Part shown: positions 1-7,423 of the stretch, piece by piece
Position numbering within the stretch: position 1 is the stretch's first letter
Layout of the letters: every line of letters starts with the position of its first letter
NCBI GenBank assembly: GCA_002367105.1
Contig: DFCS01000026.1
Span: 125,823 to 152,567, forward strand
Direction: 5' to 3'
Length of the DNA stretch: 26,745 nucleotides
DNA from: Hungatella sp. UBA3048
GTDB taxonomy: Bacteria > Bacillota > Clostridia > Lachnospirales > Lachnospiraceae
Notes under the pieces: generated by a model
Databases searched by the model: none
What the model was told of the DNA's origin: nothing
The model's input: the letters and a program-made list of their open reading frames with translations, nothing else
Made by a program: the position numbers and the translations under genes

Positions 1-80
1 ACATATTTTATACATGTTTCTATAGGGCGAACGCCCTTTATGAATCATTTGGCGGTGCCCTTCCGCCAAATGATGAATGC
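1..80. repeat. Dispersed inverted-repeat element, partial, cut by left window edge
   Basis: Positions 15-36 match 10653-10673 in the trpS leader with one inserted base and one substitution (shared block around TGTTTC.ATAGGGCGAAYGCCC). As there, a small hairpin (24-28 with 33-37, loop GAAC) is followed by a larger perfect one: 44-55 pairs with 63-74 over 12 bp with a 7-nt loop. The larger hairpin has a different sequence from its counterpart at 10677-10705, so arrangement rather than sequence is kept there. The 5' half, which would pair with the TGTTTC arm, lies outside the window. No protein-coding signal is seen here. Confidence 0.6.
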
Positions 81-130
81 ATGGTGAATGTATAAATGAA
101 ATAAATTTAAAATGAATCAACGGTTTGGCG

Positions 131-136
131 AGGAGG
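131..136 (+). promoter_or_regulatory. Ribosome binding site that sets the ftsW start
   Basis: AGGAGG ends 6 nt before ATG 143. The reading frame stays open back to TTG 125, but that codon lies upstream of this site, so the longer start is unlikely. Confidence 0.8.
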
Positions 137-142
137 AATGAT

Positions 143-1294
143 ATGGCAGAAAAAGGGCCAGTGAAGAAAAAAAACAAACCGCGCCGTTTTTATGATTACA
201 GTCTTCTGTTTACTGTAATATTTCTGTCTGTTTTTGGTTTGGTCATGATTTACAGCGCCAGTTCTTATGCTGCCCAGCTTAAATTCAATGACGCCGCTTA
301 TTTCATGATGAGGCAGGCCAAGATAGCCCTGGCAGGCTTTGTTATCATGATTGTGATATCCAAACTGGATTACCACTGGTACGCGAAATTCGCTGTGTTT
401 GCTTACGCTCTTTCTTATGTTTTGATGATTACCGTATCCTTAGTTGGGCGTAAAGTAAATGGTAAGAGAAGGTGGCTGGGAGTGGGAAGCCTTTCCTTTC
501 AGCCTACGGAATTTGTAAAAATTGCTCTGATTGTCATGCTTGCTGTTCTGATCGTTCAGATGGGAAGGAATATTAACACGAGAAATGGCGTGCTTCTGGT
601 TATTGTGACGACACTCCCCATAGCGGGAATCGTAGCGGCAAATAACTTAAGTTCCGGAATCATCATCATTGGGATCGCTTTTGTCATGCTGTTTGTGGCA
701 TGTAAAAAGAAATGGCCGTTTTTTGCCTGTGGTCTTGCAGGCGTAGGCGCGCTGGCCTTTGCCGGACCAATGGCTGCTGTTCTGGAGAAACTTAATATTC
801 TTCATGATTACCAGCTGGGCCGTATCCTGGTATGGCTGGAGCCGGAGGCTTATCCCTCGACCGGAGGCTATCAGGTGCTTCAGGGGCTATATGCCATAGG
901 TTCCGGCGGCCTGGTAGGCAGAGGCCTGGGAGAGAGCATACAGAAGATGGGGTTTGTACCGGAAGCTCAAAACGATATGATTTTTTCCATCATATGTGAA
1001 GAACTTGGGCTTTTTGGAGCGGTTTCTGTAATTTTGATATTTCTTTTCATGATTTACCGGTTCATGCTCATTGCGGATAATGCACCGGATTTATTTGGGG
1101 CTTTGCTTGTTGTAGGTGTTATGGGGCATATTGCCATACAGGTTATCTTAAATATTGCGGTTGTAACCAATACCATACCAAATACAGGTATCACCCTGCC
1201 TTTTATCAGCTATGGAGGTACCTCTGTTCTTTTTCTGATGATGGAAATGGGCATGGTTTTAAGCGTTTCCAACCAGATAAAGCTGGAAAAATAA
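143..1294 (+). CDS. ftsW: FtsW/SpoVE-type SEDS peptidoglycan glycosyltransferase
   Basis: A 383-residue polytopic membrane protein of the SEDS family, which polymerises lipid II into glycan strands at the septum together with a class B penicillin-binding protein. A basic N-terminus (KKKNKPRR) precedes about ten hydrophobic segments. Family features visible are NGKRRWLGVGSLSFQPTEF in the first third, the large extracytoplasmic loop with GGYQVLQGLYAIGSGGLVGRG and FVPEAQNDMIFSIICEELG, and the C-terminal TLPFISYGGTS. ATG 143 is chosen because AGGAGG lies just before it. The position next to murA, divIB and ftsZ favours FtsW over RodA. SpoVE is a close paralogue and cannot be excluded from sequence alone. 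Confidence 0.88.
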   Translation: MAEKGPVKKKNKPRRFYDYSLLFTVIFLSVFGLVMIYSASSYAAQLKFNDAAYFMMRQAKIALAGFVIMIVISKLDYHWYAKFAVFAYALSYVLMITVSLVGRKVNGKRRWLGVGSLSFQPTEFVKIALIVMLAVLIVQMGRNINTRNGVLLVIVTTLPIAGIVAANNLSSGIIIIGIAFVMLFVACKKKWPFFACGLAGVGALAFAGPMAAVLEKLNILHDYQLGRILVWLEPEAYPSTGGYQVLQGLYAIGSGGLVGRGLGESIQKMGFVPEAQNDMIFSIICEELGLFGAVSVILIFLFMIYRFMLIADNAPDLFGALLVVGVMGHIAIQVILNIAVVTNTIPNTGITLPFISYGGTSVLFLMMEMGMVLSVSNQIKLEK

Positions 1295-1350
1295 TGGGAT
1301 GTGAAAACATTCTCTCACTTTTAACATAGGATAGTATATAAGAAGCCATG

Positions 1351-1355
1351 GGAGG
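1351..1355 (+). promoter_or_regulatory. Ribosome binding site that sets the murA TTG start
   Basis: GGAGG lies 7 nt before TTG 1363. An in-frame ATG at 1348 sits upstream of the site, with the GGAGG inside the extra codons, so TTG is the better start. Confidence 0.75.
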
Positions 1356-1362
1356 TACCGGA

Positions 1363-2613
1363 TTGTCAGTCATACAGGTCCAGGGGTTACGATCCTTAAA
1401 AGGTGAGATAAAAATTCAGGGTTCCAAGAATGCTGTTCTGCCCATGATGGCAGCAGCGGTTCTCCATAAAGGTACAACAGTGATTCATAATGTCCCCAGG
1501 ATACAGGATGTGTTCTGTATGCTGGGGATACTTGAGCATATTGGATGTATATGCTGCTTTGACGGCCATTCCTTGACAATTGATGCTCGTGATTTGACCC
1601 AGGCGGAGATACCGGAAGAGTATATAAAAAGCATGCGTTCTTCTATTATGCTCTCCGGTCCTTTGCTTGGAAGGACTGGCAATGCGGTCACCAGCTTCCC
1701 TGGTGGGTGTTCCATAGGAGAGCGCCCCATAGACTTACACTTATCTGCCTTTCGGAAACTTGGTGCAATCATTGAGGAGAAGGGTGATAAGCTTATGGTG
1801 TCCGCAAATCGGTTAATGGGCAATCATATTTATTTTCCCTTTCCCAGCGTGGGGGCTACGGAAAATGCCCTCATGGCAGCTGTATATGCCCAGGGGATAA
1901 CCGTGATACATGGAGCAGCAAAGGAGCCGGAGATCATCACCCTGTGTGAATTTTTAAACAATATGGGGGCCGGCATACATGGAACCGGTACTTCCGTTCT
2001 GATAGTCAAAGGCGTAAGAGAGCTTTGTGATTCTGAATTTACTGTGGCAGGAGACAGAATTGTCGCAGGAACCTATTTAATGGCTGTTATGGCTGCTGAG
2101 GGGGAGATCGTAATACAGGGAATCCAACCCGGACATTTAGCTTCCGCCATTTCTCTCGCCGATAGAATGGGCGCAGAGCTGAAACGGTATGAAAGCTGCC
2201 TGGAAGTATCCATGAGTGGACGCCCCGATTGTGTAGATGTCATAACAGAACCCTATCCGGGTTTCCCCACGGACCTTCAGTCCCAGTTAATGGCGGTCAT
2301 GGCATCCGCAAAAGGTACCGGCAGAATTAAAGAAACGATCTTTGAGGGAAGATTTGGAACTGCAAAAGAGTTGCATAAGCTTGGCGCAGATATTATAATA
2401 GAGGGGAAGCGGGCTGACATACATGGACTTTATCCTTTAAAGGGAAATCGTGTTACAGCTACGGACCTGCGGGGAGGCGCGGCTCTTGTAGTTGCAGGGC
2501 TGGCATGTGAGGGCGTGACAGAGATTCATGAGTGCCATCATATTGAACGAGGATATGAAGACATCTGCCGTGACTTGAGCAGTCTTGGTGCGGCGATCAG
2601 AGGGATGGAATGA
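1363..2613 (+). CDS. murA: UDP-N-acetylglucosamine 1-carboxyvinyltransferase
   Basis: This cytoplasmic enzyme transfers enolpyruvate from phosphoenolpyruvate to UDP-GlcNAc, the first committed step of peptidoglycan synthesis and the fosfomycin target. The product is 416 residues, normal for the family. The N-terminal SKNAVLP (residues 21-27) holds the substrate-binding Lys22/Asn23. The catalytic loop FPGGCSIGERPIDLHLSAF places the active-site Cys at residue 116, so a fosfomycin-sensitive type is expected from family knowledge. The TTG start at 1363 is preferred over ATG 1348 because of GGAGG at 1351-1355. The stop overlaps the divIB start by 4 nt (ATGA), implying coupled translation. Clostridia often carry two copies (MurA/MurZ), and I cannot tell which this is. 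Confidence 0.92.
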   Translation: MSVIQVQGLRSLKGEIKIQGSKNAVLPMMAAAVLHKGTTVIHNVPRIQDVFCMLGILEHIGCICCFDGHSLTIDARDLTQAEIPEEYIKSMRSSIMLSGPLLGRTGNAVTSFPGGCSIGERPIDLHLSAFRKLGAIIEEKGDKLMVSANRLMGNHIYFPFPSVGATENALMAAVYAQGITVIHGAAKEPEIITLCEFLNNMGAGIHGTGTSVLIVKGVRELCDSEFTVAGDRIVAGTYLMAVMAAEGEIVIQGIQPGHLASAISLADRMGAELKRYESCLEVSMSGRPDCVDVITEPYPGFPTDLQSQLMAVMASAKGTGRIKETIFEGRFGTAKELHKLGADIIIEGKRADIHGLYPLKGNRVTATDLRGGAALVVAGLACEGVTEIHECHHIERGYEDICRDLSSLGAAIRGME

Positions 2614-3335
2614 ATGATTTAAAAAAAAGCAGAAGAAAAATCAAATTTGGCATCACGGCCGCCGTGGTCCTTTTGGGAACTGCCATTTTTTTGTCGCTGC
2701 AGATCAGGGATATTACGGTGAGCGGTAATAAAAAATATACATCGGAGCAGATCGTTGATATTTTATTCAAGGGCAGCTGGGACCGGAATGCGGTTTTTTG
2801 TCTCTACAAGGACCGTTTTAAGAAGCATGAACAGATCCCTTTTGTAGAAGATTACAAAATCGTATTCTTAAGCCCGGTAAGAGTGGAAGTGATCGTCTAT
2901 GAGAAATCGGTGGTAGGCTATGTATCCTATATGGGCAGCTATATGTATTTTGATAAGGACGGGATCGTGGTAGAAAGCTCCAGCGGAAAGCTGGAGGGAG
3001 TTCCTTGGATCACGGGGCTGCAGTTTGGGCATATTGCCCTGCACCAGCCCCTTCCGGTGGAAAAGGGTAAGATTTTCAATGAAATTCTGAACCTGACTCA
3101 GCTTTTATCAACGATGGCAATTCCTGTTGACCAGATCCGTTATGATTCCCGGGGGGATGCTACTCTTGTTATGGGAGATATCCGTGTTTTCCTTGGAAGC
3201 TATGACCAGATGAATGGAAAAATCTCTGAGCTGAAGGACCAGCTTCCTGTTTTAGAAGGTTTGTCAGGGACTTTATATCTGGATACCTATGATGAGGCGG
3301 AAACAGTCACATCTTATCGATTTGTGAAGAATTAA
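2610..3335 (+). CDS. ftsQ: Cell division protein DivIB/FtsQ with POTRA domain
   Basis: A 241-residue bitopic membrane protein. A short basic N-terminus (NDLKKSRRKIKFG) is followed by one membrane segment at about residues 14-33. The POTRA region then starts at IRDITVSGNKKYTSEQIVDI, and the extracytoplasmic beta domain follows. FtsQ/DivIB scaffolds the FtsL-FtsB-FtsW-FtsI divisome subcomplex outside the membrane. The assignment rests on topology, the POTRA opening and position between murA and ftsZ, because this family is weakly conserved. ATG 2610 overlaps the murA stop. No terminator is visible after it before the ftsZ promoter. Confidence 0.85.
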   Translation: MNDLKKSRRKIKFGITAAVVLLGTAIFLSLQIRDITVSGNKKYTSEQIVDILFKGSWDRNAVFCLYKDRFKKHEQIPFVEDYKIVFLSPVRVEVIVYEKSVVGYVSYMGSYMYFDKDGIVVESSSGKLEGVPWITGLQFGHIALHQPLPVEKGKIFNEILNLTQLLSTMAIPVDQIRYDSRGDATLVMGDIRVFLGSYDQMNGKISELKDQLPVLEGLSGTLYLDTYDEAETVTSYRFVKN

Positions 3336-3376
3336 TTAATTTACATATTTTGCTTGGAATTTTGTTTAAAAAGTGG

Positions 3377-3405
3377 TTGATATTTTTGGTAAAATCAAAT
3401 ATTAT
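3377..3405 (+). promoter_or_regulatory. Sigma-A-type promoter for ftsZ
   Basis: TTGATA (3377-3382) and TATTAT (3400-3405) are separated by 17 nt, in the AT-rich gap between divIB and ftsZ. Transcription would start near 3412, about 45 nt before the ftsZ start. Confidence 0.65.
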
Positions 3406-3456
3406 ATTAATTAGGTTTATAGAGTAAGCTGTTTATGGTTAAAGGAGGATATAATC

Positions 3457-4797
3457 TTGTTAGAGATTAAGATAAATGAGGCGGACAATGCCGCAAGAAT
3501 TCTGGTAATCGGAGTAGGCGGTGCCGGAAATAATGCGGTCAACCGCATGATTGATGAGAATATAGCTGGTGTGGAATTTCTTGGAATCAACACGGACAAG
3601 CAGGCTTTGCAGTTTTGTAAGGCTCCTACAGCCATGCAGATCGGAGAAAAGCTGACCAAAGGTCTTGGTGCAGGTGCCAAGCCTGAGATCGGTGAAAAGG
3701 CTGCAGAAGAAAATGCGGACGAGCTGGCTCAGACCATGAAGGGCGCGGATATGGTATTCGTTACCTGTGGAATGGGAGGCGGTACCGGTACCGGAGCTGC
3801 TCCTGTAGTGGCTAAGATTGCAAAAGACATGGGAATCCTAACTGTAGGTGTTGTAACAAAGCCTTTCCGTTTTGAAGCAAGAACCCGTATGAGCAATGCC
3901 GTTAACGGTATTGAGCGTTTAAAAGAGAGCGTTGATACATTAATCGTAATCCCTAATGACCGTCTTCTGGAAATTGTGGACAGACGTACTACCATGCCGG
4001 ATGCCTTAAAGAAGGCGGATGAAGTTCTTCAGCAGGCCGTACAGGGTATTACGGATTTAATTAATGTGCCCGGACTTATTAACCTGGATTTTGCAGATGT
4101 TCAGACTGTCATGACAGATAAAGGCATTGCCCACATCGGTATCGGCAGGGCAAAGGGTGATGAGAAGGCATTAGAAGCCGTGAAGCAGGCGGTATCCAGT
4201 CCATTGCTTGAGACTACCATTGAAGGCGCTACTCACGTCATCATCAACATTTCCGGTGATATCAGCCTGGTTGAGGCCAATGAAGCAGCCAGCTACGTTC
4301 AGGAGATGGCAGGAGATGATGCCAATATTATCTTTGGTGCAATGTATGACGAGAATGCTCATGACGAAGCCAGCATCACCGTAATCGCCACAGGCCTGGA
4401 CATGCAGGCTGAGACTCCTGTATCCAAGGTTATGACAAACTTCTCCAACCCTAACTTTAAACAGCCGAAAGCAGCACCTCAGACCCAGGCCGGGAATCAG
4501 GAGGCAGCCGCCACTGCAGCAACCCCTGGATATAACCAGAATTATAATCCAAATTACGGGAATGCGAATTATTCCAATCCAGCTTACAACAATCAGAATT
4601 ATCCAAATAATAACAGCAACTATAACAACCAGAATTATGGAAATCAGAACTACGGTGCAGGGAATTATCAGAAGCCGAATTATGCAGGGCAGAATAATCC
4701 TCAGGGTGCTACCCAGGGAGGCGGACAGCCTTATCGCCCGACTGTGAATAAGGAAGTTCAGATCAATATTCCTGATTTTTTAAGAAATAAAAGATAA
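3457..4797 (+). CDS. ftsZ: Cell division GTPase FtsZ
   Basis: FtsZ is the tubulin-like GTPase that polymerises into the Z ring. The 446-residue product has the GTP-binding GVGGAGNNAVNRM near residue 19 and the tubulin signature GGGTGTGAAPV at 107-117. The globular domain ends near residue 320. A long disordered linker follows, very rich in Asn, Tyr and Gln between about residues 357 and 418 (NYN, NQNYGNQNYG units). The end is a conserved C-terminal peptide INIPDFLRNKR, the docking site for membrane tethers such as SepF or FtsA. The TTG start (3457) is supported by AAAGGAGG at 3441-3448. No ftsA is adjacent, so a SepF-type tether encoded elsewhere is likely. Confidence 0.97.
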   Translation: MLEIKINEADNAARILVIGVGGAGNNAVNRMIDENIAGVEFLGINTDKQALQFCKAPTAMQIGEKLTKGLGAGAKPEIGEKAAEENADELAQTMKGADMVFVTCGMGGGTGTGAAPVVAKIAKDMGILTVGVVTKPFRFEARTRMSNAVNGIERLKESVDTLIVIPNDRLLEIVDRRTTMPDALKKADEVLQQAVQGITDLINVPGLINLDFADVQTVMTDKGIAHIGIGRAKGDEKALEAVKQAVSSPLLETTIEGATHVIINISGDISLVEANEAASYVQEMAGDDANIIFGAMYDENAHDEASITVIATGLDMQAETPVSKVMTNFSNPNFKQPKAAPQTQAGNQEAAATAATPGYNQNYNPNYGNANYSNPAYNNQNYPNNNSNYNNQNYGNQNYGAGNYQKPNYAGQNNPQGATQGGGQPYRPTVNKEVQINIPDFLRNKR

Positions 4798-4817
4798 AAT
4801 TTATCAGATTACATAAT

Positions 4818-4848
4818 CAGGCAGGTTCCGATGAACCTGTCTGTTTTT
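4818..4848 (+). terminator. Rho-independent terminator after ftsZ
   Basis: An 11-bp stem (4818-4828 with 4833-4843, one G-U pair) with the tetraloop CGAT is followed by TTTTT. It lies 20 nt after the ftsZ stop and closes the division cluster. Confidence 0.82.
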
Positions 4849-4859
4849 GAAATAACTGT

Positions 4860-4957
4860 ACGGGTATACCTTTATGCCCAAAGAACTTGGGCAAAAAAGA
4901 TGAAACACCCTACGGGTATACCTTTATGCCCAAAAAGCATGGGCAGATGAGATGAAA
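4860..4957. repeat. Tandem direct repeat, two units with 52-nt period
   Basis: Units 4860-4906 and 4912-4957 both start ACGGGTATACCTTTATGCCC and end near GATGAAA. Each carries a small hairpin. In unit 1, TGCCCAA (4875-4881) pairs with TTGGGCA (4887-4893). In unit 2, TGCCCA (4927-4932) pairs with TGGGCA (4940-4945). The loops differ but pairing is kept. Unit 2 ends at the ribosome site of the gene at 4969. A third diverged copy is at 6434-6471. Confidence 0.8.
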
Positions 4958-4968
4958 GGAGTGGCAGA

Positions 4969-5295
4969 ATGTCAGAGAGAGAACAGGATTGGGAGATTTC
5001 AGAAGATTACTACAACAGCAGGGAAGAAGAAAGAAGCCTGTCTCTGGAAGATTTTATCACAGAGTCAGATAAACAATCGGCTGACCTTGAGCCTATCGGT
5101 CAATCGGATGAGTTGCTGAAAAAGACAATAGCAGATGTTCATCAGGTGCTGGTGCTTGCTCAGGAAGGAAAGAATATTGCTGAGATTGCTTTCATTACCG
5201 GACTTCAGGAGAAATATGTTTATGATATACAGGTTTGCGCCCAGGGATTCAGGGAGGACGATGAGATTGCCGTGGCTCATCTGGTACTGGGATAA
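4969..5295 (+). CDS. Small acidic protein of unknown function with helical C-terminal half
   Basis: I do not recognise this 108-residue protein. The N-terminal half is charged and acidic (SEREQDWEISEDYY, REEERSLSLEDF) and probably disordered. The C-terminal half (about 48-108) is predicted helical by eye. The stretch GKNIAEIAFITGLQEKYVYD has the spacing of a helix-turn-helix, though this is only a resemblance. No signal peptide or membrane segment is seen. ATG 4969 follows AAAGGAG. The stop is 15 nt from the zinc-ribbon gene, so the two are probably cotranscribed and may work together. It follows the ftsZ terminator, so it is a separate unit from the division cluster. Confidence 0.75.
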   Translation: MSEREQDWEISEDYYNSREEERSLSLEDFITESDKQSADLEPIGQSDELLKKTIADVHQVLVLAQEGKNIAEIAFITGLQEKYVYDIQVCAQGFREDDEIAVAHLVLG

Positions 5296-5310
5296 AGGAG
5301 GGATTTTGAG

Positions 5311-6375
5311 ATGACGAAAAAGATTTGTCCGGTTTGTGATCTTCCGGTTAATGAGGCGAATTACTGCCCGAGGTGCAGGAAGTTGGTCCGACAGCCTATT
5401 TTGTGGAATGCAGATTATTATTTGAATGAAAGGCGTCCGGATTATAGCAGCCATGATGTTCATAAGGCTGATGGAGCAGGAAAGCCGCAGAAAAAGAATG
5501 TACAGGGACCGGCAGGCCGGAAAAGTACAACGGCGGGGCCGGTTAACCCCAGGCAAAATGTGGGAAGACCTTCCCCTAAGCCTGCCGGCAGCCATAATGC
5601 GCCACAGACCTCCCGGCCAGGCCAGGAAAAGGGAAGGAAGAATTCCGCTGTGCCTGTGGTAATATCTGTTGCTTTGTTTGTTCTTATAAATGCTCTTCCA
5701 AGGATCATTGGAACGGTAAACCGGGCCATAACGGACGATAAGATCAGTAACTATGAGACAGCGGTTCCATATGATGATTCCGGCTTTTCGGAGCTTGCAG
5801 AAGAGGATGTGAAGGCAATTGGGGAGTCTTGCACCGGTTATGATCATTTTACGGTTGACGGTAGGCAGGTCGCAGCTTCCATGGAACAGTTTTTCAACGA
5901 AACCAACTATGGCTATGAGATAGAAGAGGGTGCTGTTTATTCGGATAATTATCAGTTTGAAGAAGAGGGCGGTCCCATATCCTATTATGAGACCGTGGAA
6001 AGCTTCACTTTTGAAGATGAGGCAACCAGCCAGCTGGATCCGGGCGATGAAGATTACGTATATCAGTATGTGGATATTAATTATGATACTGCTACCGGAG
6101 AACTTCATGATTACATTTCTTCCCTGAAAGACAGGGAAAATTCCCTTGTCTTTTTAGGAGAGTTTTTAAGTCTTGTAGAAACAGGAGCAGGTATTCCTCA
6201 GGAAGAAAGCAGCATTCCTGCTATTATGGAACAGGCAGGAACATTAGAATGGCAGGAAGATGGAGCGTTTATTACAGAGGGGCTGTTTGATATTAACCTT
6301 TATCTTACCGAAGATGGGATCAGGATTTATGTTTCTTACAGCAATCCTCAGGTGATGGAAAGCCAGGAAGCGTAA
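5311..6375 (+). CDS. Zinc-ribbon, single-pass membrane protein of unknown function
   Basis: The 354-residue product has four visible parts. Residues 6-22 form a zinc ribbon with Cys6, Cys9, Cys19 and Cys22 (CPVC...CPRC). Residues about 50-110 are a basic Pro/Gly/Lys/Arg-rich linker. One membrane segment spans about 112-134 (VPVVISVALFVLINALPRI). Residues 140-354 are a strongly acidic domain rich in Glu, Asp and Tyr, probably outside the cell by the positive-inside rule. AAGGAGG at 5295-5301 supports ATG 5311. Zinc-ribbon/TM architecture is common in Firmicutes proteins of unknown role, and I assign no function. It shares a likely operon with the small acidic gene upstream. Confidence 0.8.
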   Translation: MTKKICPVCDLPVNEANYCPRCRKLVRQPILWNADYYLNERRPDYSSHDVHKADGAGKPQKKNVQGPAGRKSTTAGPVNPRQNVGRPSPKPAGSHNAPQTSRPGQEKGRKNSAVPVVISVALFVLINALPRIIGTVNRAITDDKISNYETAVPYDDSGFSELAEEDVKAIGESCTGYDHFTVDGRQVAASMEQFFNETNYGYEIEEGAVYSDNYQFEEEGGPISYYETVESFTFEDEATSQLDPGDEDYVYQYVDINYDTATGELHDYISSLKDRENSLVFLGEFLSLVETGAGIPQEESSIPAIMEQAGTLEWQEDGAFITEGLFDINLYLTEDGIRIYVSYSNPQVMESQEA

Positions 6376-6433
6376 GCAGAATCTATTGCGGGAAGCAGTT
6401 TTTTGTGGTAAAGTGTTAAAATAATTAAAAGCC

Positions 6434-6471
6434 ACCTTTATGCCCAAAGAACACGGCGTTAATGATGAAAC
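6434..6471. repeat. Third, diverged copy of the 4860-4957 repeat unit
   Basis: ACCTTTATGCCCAAAGAAC at 6434-6452 is identical to the core of unit 1 (4868-4886). It is followed after a variable stretch by GATGAAAC, as in unit 1. The right hairpin arm is not preserved (ACACGGCGTT). Like unit 2 it ends just before a ribosome binding site, here that of metF. Confidence 0.7.
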
Positions 6472-6492
6472 GAAAGATAGGAGACAGACAGC

Positions 6493-7350
6493 ATGAAAAT
6501 AAAAGATATATTGAGCCAGGGAAAGCCAACCCTATCCTTTGAAGTGTTTCCTCCCAAAACTGAGGATAAATATGAGTCGGTGGAACGGGCTGCGTCAGAG
6601 ATCGCAAAGCTGAAACCAGCGTTTATGAGCGTCACTTACGGAGCCGGCGGAGGAACCAGCCAATATACCGTTGATATCGCTTCTGCGCTCCATCACCAGC
6701 ATCATGTGACGGCTCTGGCTCATTTAACCTGCGTAACCTCCACCAAAGAAAAGGTACACCAGGTCCTTGGTGAACTGAAAGAGGCTGGAATTGAAAATGT
6801 GCTTGCTCTCAGGGGGGATATGCCTACCGATGCTCCTGTTAAAAAGGAATACCATTACGCCTCAGAGCTGATCAGGGAGATAAAGGAAGCAGGGGATTTC
6901 TGCATTGGGGCGGCCTGCTATCCGGAAGGTCATGTGGAATCCGTCAGCAAGACCATTGATATGGACTACTTAAAGCAGAAGGTGGAAGCAGGATGTGATT
7001 TCGTTACCACCCAGATGTTTTTTGATAATAACATTTTATACAATTACCTGTACCGCATCCGGGAAAAAGGAATCACGGTTCCGGTTGTCGCGGGAATTAT
7101 GCCTGTTACCAATGTAAGGCAGATCATCCGAAGCTGCCAGCTGTCAGGTACCTATCTGCCTTCCCGATTCAAGGCCATAGTGGACAGATTCGGAGAAAAT
7201 CCGGCAGCTATGAAGCAGGCGGGAATTGCTTATGCCACAGAACAGATCATTGACCTTATCGCCAACGGAGTGAATGCCATCCATGTTTATTCCATGAATA
7301 AGCCGGATGTGGCGTTGAAAATCAAGGAGAATCTTTCCGAGATATTGTGA
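6493..7350 (+). CDS. metF: Methylenetetrahydrofolate reductase
   Basis: This flavoprotein reduces 5,10-methylene-tetrahydrofolate to 5-methyl-tetrahydrofolate, the methyl donor for MetH. It has 285 residues, the usual bacterial length, and a TIM-barrel pattern. Motifs seen are LSFEVFPPKT with the catalytic Glu near residue 16, FMSVTYGAGGG, ALRGDMP, AACYPEGH and FVTTQMFFDN. ATG 6493 has AGGAG at 6479-6483. It leads a co-directional block with the MetH reactivation protein and MetH, so substrate supply, enzyme and repair partner sit together. No SAM or cobalamin riboswitch was recognised upstream; a repeat copy lies there instead. Confidence 0.95.
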   Translation: MKIKDILSQGKPTLSFEVFPPKTEDKYESVERAASEIAKLKPAFMSVTYGAGGGTSQYTVDIASALHHQHHVTALAHLTCVTSTKEKVHQVLGELKEAGIENVLALRGDMPTDAPVKKEYHYASELIREIKEAGDFCIGAACYPEGHVESVSKTIDMDYLKQKVEAGCDFVTTQMFFDNNILYNYLYRIREKGITVPVVAGIMPVTNVRQIIRSCQLSGTYLPSRFKAIVDRFGENPAAMKQAGIAYATEQIIDLIANGVNAIHVYSMNKPDVALKIKENLSEIL

Positions 7351-7362
7351 TTCTTTTAACCA

Positions 7363-7394
7363 GGGTCCGGCTCCTTTTAAAAAGGGGCGGGCCC
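7363..7394 (+). promoter_or_regulatory. Intercistronic hairpin between metF and the reactivation gene
   Basis: GGGTCCG (7363-7369) plus CTCCTTT (7371-7377) pairs with AAAGGGG and CGGGCCC (7381-7394), with one bulged G and two G-U pairs. There is no T-run after it, so it is more likely an RNA-processing or stability element, or a weak attenuator, than a terminator. Confidence 0.4.
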
Positions 7395-7423
7395 ATTTAA
7401 AATGAAAAAACGGAGGAACATCA

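Noticed and set aside
107..376. Minus-strand open frame of 89 codons opposite ftsW
   Set aside because: It is antisense to the N-terminal part of ftsW with no ribosome site, so it is a shadow frame.
4860..4957. CRISPR array
   Set aside because: Only two units with 5 nt between them and no spacers, and no cas genes nearby.
5065..6108. Long minus-strand open frame of 347 codons
   Set aside because: It lies antisense to two plus-strand genes with good ribosome sites, and its product has an unnatural Ile/Arg/Cys-rich composition without any family features.
6376..6492. SAM or cobalamin riboswitch before metF
   Set aside because: The gap is only 117 nt and holds a repeat copy; no riboswitch core motifs were seen.
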